Positions 21,261 to 29,300 of a stretch of DNA of 64,000 bases are shown here, piece by piece; within the stretch, counting starts at the first letter, position 1; each line of letters begins with the position of its first letter. Source of the DNA: Chengkuizengella sediminis. Lineage in GTDB: Bacteria; Bacillota; Bacilli; Paenibacillales; KCTC-33759. A program made the position numbers and the translations under genes. The stretch spans positions 1-64,000 of the forward strand of contig NZ_SIJC01000012.1 of NCBI RefSeq assembly GCF_010078385.1, written 5' to 3'. The notes under the pieces were generated by a model, which did no database searches, was not told the origin of the DNA, and saw only the letters and a program-made list of their open reading frames with translations.

Positions 21261-22109
21261 TCATCCTTTCACATTTGTTTCTTTAATATTAGAGTTTTCA
21301 TTTGGTACATCGCTTTTTAAAAAGTAAATTACAAATAGTAACATAAATAGAAAAGTCAATATATGAATAGGTATTAACACAGCATCTGACCATTTAGCCA
21401 TACCTTCATCTACTTTTAATTCATGAAGTGAAAATATTGAAATATTAAGCACACTACCTATCCAAATCGTTGACCACAAGGACATTGTTTTTACATAAAT
21501 TAACCCGTACAAAATTCCTAAGAGAAAACCGGTTACCATAATAACAGGGCTTGGTTGAAATAAACCATAAATAACAGCATTTAATAATAGAGCAAAAGGT
21601 AGAGGAAGTACTTTTCGAAATTCATTAAAAATAAGTCCTCTAAATAATATTTCCTCATAAAATACACCTATAATCCCTACCCCCAAAAACGTATAAATAA
21701 AGTATTCTGATGTTGCAAATAGCTCTATATATGACTGTAATCCTGGAAAAGATTCAGATATATATGAAATATTCATTAAGGAAATAAACCAAATTGATCC
21801 TGCAAATCCAATAAGAGTAAACCAAACCATTTGTTTTATATTCAACATTGAAAAATTACATATAGACCATAAACTCTCGTATTTTTCTTTTAAATACATC
21901 TTTTTAATTTTAAAAATTAAAAAATACATGATAAAAATCATTGAAACTGTAGCAGTTAATTGTATTGGAATATTTGATCCCATAAACGTTTTATACCAGT
22001 CTACATGGTTAAATATATAAGGATTAATCACATAAAAAGCTAACACTGCGGCACCAAAGTAAACGACTATATTCATTAACATAAGTAGCCATTTTTTTAA
22101 TAGACTCAT
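21261..22109 (-). CDS. CPBP-type multi-pass membrane protein (paralogue of the next gene)
   Basis: A 282-residue membrane protein. The start is the ATG whose first base overlaps the TGA of the acyltransferase gene (TGATG); a TTG one codon upstream is less likely. It keeps the CPBP motif EEILFR intact, but the His expected in the next two conserved helices is missing (NAVIYG; STIWIGSVLN). It may be inactive or use an altered site. It shares layout and several stretches with the adjacent downstream gene (FRG-IFNE/Q-R, SFP, WFIS/VMSI), so the two look like an old tandem duplication. Translational coupling to the acyltransferase places it firmly within the biosynthetic operon. Confidence 0.75.
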   Translation of the reverse strand: MSLLKKWLLMLMNIVVYFGAAVLAFYVINPYIFNHVDWYKTFMGSNIPIQLTATVSMIFIMYFLIFKIKKMYLKEKYESLWSICNFSMLNIKQMVWFTLIGFAGSIWFISLMNISYISESFPGLQSYIELFATSEYFIYTFLGVGIIGVFYEEILFRGLIFNEFRKVLPLPFALLLNAVIYGLFQPSPVIMVTGFLLGILYGLIYVKTMSLWSTIWIGSVLNISIFSLHELKVDEGMAKWSDAVLIPIHILTFLFMLLFVIYFLKSDVPNENSNIKETNVKG

Positions 22110-23335
22110 CAATTTACAACCTCTCTATCAAAATGATTTAAGATGTTTGATTGTTCTTCTCTACTCACTTTTTTTGTCTTTAAAATTTGCTGCAATAAAA
22201 TAAATGCTTTTTTCAGTTGTTCTTCATCTAACAATTCCTTCTGCTGTGTCCATTGCTGTTGCATCTGTTGAAGTTTTCTATATGGTTGAATCACACCTTT
22301 TTCATACTCATTTGAATCCCAATTATAATTAGGAGTAGTGATGGCAGCGGTCATACACTGTGTAATAAAATGAATGGCAGACTGTTGTTTATTAGTTGAT
22401 GAAAATTTCATCATCAGTTCATCTCTATCATTTCTTTTATCAAAGGAAAAAGACTTTATCGAAGGTTCAATCCGTTTGATCAAGTTTTTTAAAACTGTTC
22501 TAGGACCTAACTCTATCGTTGTTGTGACGCCTTTGTTAAATATATATTCCATTGATTCAACCCATCTCACTGGTTTAATCATCTGAGACACCAAATTTAA
22601 CTTTAATTCATCTAAATCCTCAACATGAGGTAGTCCAGTTACATTGGATAAAACAGGTATTTTGAATTTTTGAAAAGAATATGATTTTAAATGATCTCCA
22701 AATTGTTCTGAGGCTTTGGTCATTAACTGATGATGGAATGGACCACTTACTTTTAGCGGGGTCACATTCCCTCCTTCTTGAGCACATTTCTCTGCTACAC
22801 GTTTAACTTCATAGGAATGACCTGTTAAAACTAATTCCTTTTCTGCATTGTAACAAGCAATAGATACAGTACCGTTACCATCTGTCATTTGCTCAATACA
22901 TTGTTCTACTGTTTGTGCTGATAGTTTTGATACTGCTGTCATCGCACCTATATTTTGTTCCGTTTCTTGCTGCATTAATTCTCCTCTCGTCCTGACTAAT
23001 TTTAATGCGTCTGAAAACGTAAGTACTCCCGAACAAGTCAAAGCTGAAAATTCTCCTAAGCTATGACCCGCTAACATGTGTGGATTAAGCCCCAACTCAT
23101 ATTCAATCACTCTAAAATAAGCAATACTTGTAGTTAACAAAGCAAGTTGTGCATTTTTTGTTTTTGTTAATTCTTCAGAAGGGCCTTCATCACATAAAGT
23201 TTGAAGATTCATCCCCAAAACATCTTTCGCTTCTTCAAAAACCTCCTTTGCTATCGAATAATGATTTACTATATCCTTTGACATTCCAACATATTGAGAA
23301 CCTTGACCTGGAAAAAGAAAAGCTACTCTTTCCAT
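22109..23335 (-). CDS. Free-standing malonyl-CoA:ACP acyltransferase (trans-AT, FenF-like)
   Basis: A 408-residue acyltransferase. It shows the FabD-fold signature FPGQGSQYVGM at the N-terminus, the nucleophile elbow GHSLGEF (Ser near 92) and the GPFHH motif (His near 199-200). The last ~100 residues, rich in Gln and Lys, extend beyond a housekeeping FabD. A C-terminal extension also occurs in FenF-type enzymes of iturin-family clusters. It most likely loads malonyl units onto the ACP of the AT-less hybrid synthetase. The ATG shares one base with the stop of the upstream synthetase (TAATG), and the next gene starts over its own stop, so it is translationally coupled on both sides. A housekeeping FabD role is unlikely given this position. 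Confidence 0.93.
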   Translation of the reverse strand: MERVAFLFPGQGSQYVGMSKDIVNHYSIAKEVFEEAKDVLGMNLQTLCDEGPSEELTKTKNAQLALLTTSIAYFRVIEYELGLNPHMLAGHSLGEFSALTCSGVLTFSDALKLVRTRGELMQQETEQNIGAMTAVSKLSAQTVEQCIEQMTDGNGTVSIACYNAEKELVLTGHSYEVKRVAEKCAQEGGNVTPLKVSGPFHHQLMTKASEQFGDHLKSYSFQKFKIPVLSNVTGLPHVEDLDELKLNLVSQMIKPVRWVESMEYIFNKGVTTTIELGPRTVLKNLIKRIEPSIKSFSFDKRNDRDELMMKFSSTNKQQSAIHFITQCMTAAITTPNYNWDSNEYEKGVIQPYRKLQQMQQQWTQQKELLDEEQLKKAFILLQQILKTKKVSREEQSNILNHFDREVVN

Positions 23336-26300
23336 TACTCTTCCTCCTTCTTTGTTGCAGATACTTGAGATTGTGCAGCATATTGATTTGCTATAATGGT
23401 CGATAATTGTTTGAAACCTTGAAGAAATTCCTTCATTTTGTTGCTTGAAATTTTCTTACCATTAAATTCAGAAATAAGCATAAGTTCTGAACCTATTTCC
23501 ATAAAGCCCAATGAAATATGAAACAGATTTACAATCTCCGTATCTAATGAGGACTTTCTCGTATGAATAAATAAAGGTAAAATATTGTATTTTTGGTGAC
23601 TCATTTGTGCTTGTTTTAAATCATCCAATGTGTACGTCTGAGTTGGATTTTTTTCCTGTATCGTTGTTTTTAAATATGGTGGAATATCTATGAAATTTGT
23701 AAATTGATCTAAATCTAGTTTTAATGCCATATAGCTCTCATCACTAGTTAGAACTTGAATTGGAATCTGTTTGTTTTTTGTAATTTGCGCAAATAAATAT
23801 CCGTATAAAGCGAGTAAAATATAACTTAATTCCAAATTTAGTTGGTAACTCATATCTTTAAAAATTTGAAATTGCTCTTCCTCTAACTTAAATGAATAGG
23901 ATCGAACGGCCTGTTGTGATGTGCTTTCAAAATAAGTTTCTGGTAAGTGTACAAATTGAATTGGCAACTCACTTTTGTTTGTACTTTTGCTTTGAATAAA
24001 TTCGGACAATTTTGCAATGGTTGGGTACGAGAATAAATCTGTCACCTTTATTTGCTGCGGCCAATGTTCTTCCAATTTAGAATGTACTCGAATCAAAAGT
24101 AATGAATTCCCTCCTACTTCAAAGAAATTATCGTAAATCCCAATCTTCTCATGACCAATAGTTTCACTCCAAACATGAAGTAATTTTTTCTGTATTTCAT
24201 TTGTTGGAGAAACAGTATTTAAATCATTCTCCCTATCCATCATTGGCTCAGGAAGAGCTTTTCGATCCACTTTACCATTTGAAGTTAATGGTATTTTATC
24301 TACCTTCATGAAATAAGCTGGAATCATGTAATCTGGTAATCTTGATAATAAAAATGATCTTATGTCACTCGCTGAAAGCTTTTGTTCTGAAACATAATAA
24401 GCACATAAATATGGATCGCTTGTTTCACTTATTCTATCTACTACAATCGCCTGTTGAATATCACCAATGTCTAATAACTGAGTTTCAATTTCGCCAAGTT
24501 CAATTCGGTATCCCCTTATTTTCACCTGATGATCCATTCTACCTAAATATTCAATTTGTCCGTCCTCATTCCATTTTGCTAAGTCACCCGTTTTATACAT
24601 CCACTGACCTACTGCAAATGGGTCTGGAACAAATTTATCCGCTGTTAACTCTTCATGATTTAAATAACCTGTTGCCAAACCTTCACCACTTATACATAAC
24701 TCTCCGCTCACACCAATAGGTTGTAATTGTAATGATTCATTCACAACGTATAACTTCGTATTATCAATTGGTTTTCCAATTGGTACACTCTGTTCTCCAT
24801 TAAAAGGAGTACATTCATAGTAAGAAACATCCACTGTAGCTTCCGTAGGACCATATAAATTAATCAAATTTGTATTGTTTGTTTTGAACAAAGTCTCGTT
24901 AAACTGTTCAACCTGTTTCAACTGTAAAGCTTCGCCACTTGTAAATACCTGTCTTAAACTTTTTAATTTAGGTTCAATAGATTTACCAGATACATACTCA
25001 AAAAATACTTGTAACATCGATGGAACAAAGTGCATAGTTGTAATCTTATGCTTTTCAATGGCATCAATCATCGATTGTGGATTTTTTTCCTCTTCAGGTT
25101 CAAGCAGGTGAACTTGAGCCCCTGTCCAGCTCCACCAAAACAACTCCCACACAGAAACATCAAATGTACAAGGTGTTTTTTGCATAATGACATCTGATTC
25201 TTGTAATGGATATTTGTGCTGCATCCAAGTAATTCGATTTACAACTGAGTGATGTTTGATCATTACACCTTTTGGCTTCCCTGTTGAACCCGATGTGTAA
25301 ATAATATAAGCCAAATCTTCAGAACTGCTAATATCTTTAACTTTAATATCATTCTTTTCATTGATGTAATTTTTAGAATCATTTAAAACGATGATTTCAC
25401 CTTCAAATGAAATCTTTTCTTTGAACTCTTTTTGTGTTAAAACAAGTTTACATTCACTATCTTTTAACATGAAAGATATCCGTTCTTGTGGAAACTGGGG
25501 TGACATTGGCAAATATGCCCCACCCGCTTTTAATATCGCTAAAATTCCTATGATCATTTCAGGAGAACGTTCCACCATAATGGAAACAATTTCGTTTTTT
25601 GTTACTCCCTTTTCCCTTAACTGTACAGCTAACTGATTGGCTCTATTGTTTAATACCTGATAAGTCATCTTTTCATCTTTAAATGTCAAAGCAACATGAT
25701 TTGGCGTTCTTTCAACTTGTTCTTCAAATAATTTATGGATGGTTTTATGTTTTGGATACTCACGATCTGTATTATTAAATTGATATAGTATCTGTTTCTT
25801 TTCTTCTTTTGACATGAAATCCATATCACGAATTTTAATATTTGATTGTTCTGTAACTATATAAATCAACTGTTTAAAATGATGGGCAAGTCTTTCAATT
25901 TTGGATTTATGAAATAAATCCACATTAAATTCAAAGTTTAAAGTCATCCCCTGCTCTTCTTCAATAGCTTCAAGCGTCAAATCAAATTTTGATTGCTGAT
26001 GATTTATTGGAAGTTGTCTACCTAATAAATCATCAAACTTAACTGAAGGAGTCCCCATATTTTGTAAAACAAACATGACATCAAATATTGGGTTCCGACT
26101 TAAATCACGTTTCACATTTAATTTTTCTACTAAAGCCTCAAATGGAACATCTTGGTTTTCAAAAGCTTGAAGTGCATTGTGATTCACTTTTTGCAAAAAT
26201 TGTTTAAATGTATAGTTTTCTTTCGGTTCATTTCTCATTGCTAATGTATTGACAAACATACCGATTAAATCTTTTAAGTCTGAATGTGTTCTACCTGTAA

Positions 26301-29300
26301 TTGGACTTCCTATAATAATATCTTCCTGTTTTGTATACTTTGCTAATAAAATATTGAAAACAGCTAACATAACAACATAAATTGTTGTCTCATGTTCCAA
26401 TGCTAAATTTTTAATAGACGATAACAATTGGCTGTCTAGTTTAGCCTCATACTTATCCCCCTTGCCACTGCGTACAGGAGGTCTTATAAAGTCAGTTGGC
26501 AATTGTAATGTAGGAAGTTCTCCAGATAAAATATCGTTCCAATACTTTTCTTGTTTTTCATATTTTTCAGTTGTGAAAAACTCCGTTTGCCATTCCACAT
26601 AATCCTTATATTGAATTTTCAGAGGAGATAAATCTAACCCCTGATAAATTTGTACAAATTCTTTCGTTAAATTCACTATGGATAATCCATCTGAAACAAT
26701 ATGATGCATGTCAAATAATAGTATATTTTTTTCTTTTCCTTGATTTACTAACCCTACTCTTAATAGAGGTGCTGAACTTAAATCAAAAGGTTTCATAAAA
26801 TCGACCATCATCTGGTTGATATTATCGTATGTCTTATCTAACTTCTCTAATTGAAAAGTCACTTCTGGATGAATAAACTGTACTGCTTCTCCGTCTAGTA
26901 ATTTAAAAGATGTACGTAATACTTCATGTCGTTTTAATATCTTTTGAAAAGTATCTTGAACTAATTTTTCGTTTAGTTTACCTGTGATCTCCATTGTAGC
27001 TGGCAGATGATACGTTAAATTATCCCCTTCAATTTGATGAAGAATAAACAACCGTTTTTGAGCTGATGACAAATAGTAATGTTCACGTTTCACAGCTTTT
27101 GTAATTGTGATATGCTCGCTAAAGTTAGCTTTCTCAATATACTTGGCTATCTCCCTTATCGTTGGTGATGAGAAAATTTCGCTTAAAGGAATCTCAACAT
27201 TAAATTGTTCGTGAATTTGTGTAATTAACATCGTAGCTTTAAAAGAGTGTCCTCCAAGTTCAAAGAAATCATCATCAACACCTATACGTTTTATTTCTAA
27301 TACTTTCTGCCACAAACCTACTAGTTTTTCTTCAATGTCATTGGTTGGAGCAACGTATTTATCTGAATTCAATTCCACAAGTTTGACCTGATTCTGTAAT
27401 TCAATTCGATTTATTTTCCCATTTGATGTTAACGGCATTTCTTTCAAAGCTACAAAACGAGCTGGAACCATATAGTCAGGAAGGCTTCCTTTTAGAAATG
27501 TTCTTATTTGAGCAACATCAAATGGACCTTGACTTACAATATAAGCCACTAAAAATGAATCACCTTGAAGATCTTCTTTCACTAGAACAACAGCTTCATC
27601 TATATTCTGATGGTCTAATAAACATGCCTCAATTTCAGCAAGTTCAATCCGATAACCTCTTATTTTCACTTGATGATCTAATCTACCTAAATACTCAATA
27701 TTTCCATCTGGTAACCATCTTGCCAAATCACCCGTTTTATACATAAGCTGTCCATCTATGAATGGATTAGGAACAAACTTTTCCTTTGTCTGTTCTTCTT
27801 TATGGATATAACCTCTGGCTAAACCATCTCCTGAGATACATAATTCTCCTACAATTCCAATAGGCTGCAACTGATGGTGATTATTCACTATCCAAAGCTG
27901 TGTATTATCAATAGGTTTACCAATTGGAATTACCTTTGTATCTTCAAGTGGAGTACATGGGAAGCAGGATACATCCACTGTAGCTTCTGTTGGACCGTAT
28001 AAATTAATGAGTTCTGCATTATTTTTTAGAGATATAAAGTCATTAAATTTGGCCACGTGATGGGAATGTAGCACTTCACCACTTGTAAATACCTTTTTCA
28101 AAGCATGCAGCCTTTCCCATTGATTCGTTTGATTCAAATAATCTAGGAAAATTTGCAGCATCGACGGAACAAAATGCATCGTAGTAATATTCTGCTTGTC
28201 TATTTCTTCAACGATATGTGCAGGATCTTTTTCTCCTCCAGGGTCCAACAAAACTAATTTGGCTCCAACAAAACTCCACCAAAATAGCTCCCATACTGAT
28301 ACATCGAATGAAATTGGCGTTTTTTGCAGAATGATATCTTGTTCATTTAACGAATAAGTTTTTTGCATCCACATGATCCTGTTGATAACAGAATAATGCT
28401 CGATCATAACCCCTTTTGGTTTCCCCGTAGATCCAGAGGTATAAATCACATAAGCTAGATTGTTATATTCACTTGTTTTATGTAACGCAGAAACGTCACC
28501 TGTATAATATTGACTATCCCCTACATCAATCATTTTCCCTTGAAAACCAATGGAATTGATCCATTTTTGTTGTGTAAGTATCATTTTGACTTGACTGTCT
28601 TCCAACATATATTGAATTCGTTCTTCAGGTAGGTCAGGTGCAATGGGCAAATATGCTCCACCTGCCTTTAAAATTGCAAAGATACCAACTATCATTTCCA
28701 AAGATCGTTCAGCCATTACTGCAATCACTTGATCTGACTGTACACCAAAACTTACTAAAGTTTTTGCTAACTGATTCGATTTTTCATTCAATTCACGATA
28801 AGTTAATTTCTCATTTTTATACTGTACAGCAATATTGTTTGGTGTTTTATTTGCTTGTTCAACAAATAATTCAACCACAGTTTTATTTTTTTCATAAGGT
28901 GATGATGTTTCGTTAAAAACATTCGTTATCTTGAACTTTTCCTCTTCTGAAAGAATATTTATTTCTTTGATTTTTTGTTCTGGTACATTCGTAACCGACT
29001 TCAATATATTTTGGTAATGCTCTGTAAATCTGACCATCGTTTCTCTTTTAAAGAGATTGCAATTATATTCCAAAATACATTTTAAGCTTCCATTCTCTTC
29101 TGGAAAAATATCCAACTTAAAATCTAACTTCGATGTATTCGAATGTAAATCGTATTGTGTAAGTTTCAAATTGTCTGCCTCTAGGCTATAGTTGGTTTCC
29201 AGTTGATTATGAAAAATGAGCATTGTATCAAAAAATGGATTTCGTGACCGATCTGTATCTTTCAATAGTTTTAATATCATATCATTGTAAGGATACTCTT

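Noticed and set aside
1-24000. Many near-identical stretches across the synthetase genes, considered as mobile or recombination repeats
   Set aside because: They are homologous A, C and carrier domains of successive modules, as expected for NRPS genes.
24342-24719. Plus-strand open frame of 125 residues inside the lipo-initiating synthetase
   Set aside because: Lies opposite a conserved A-domain; composition follows from the coding strand.
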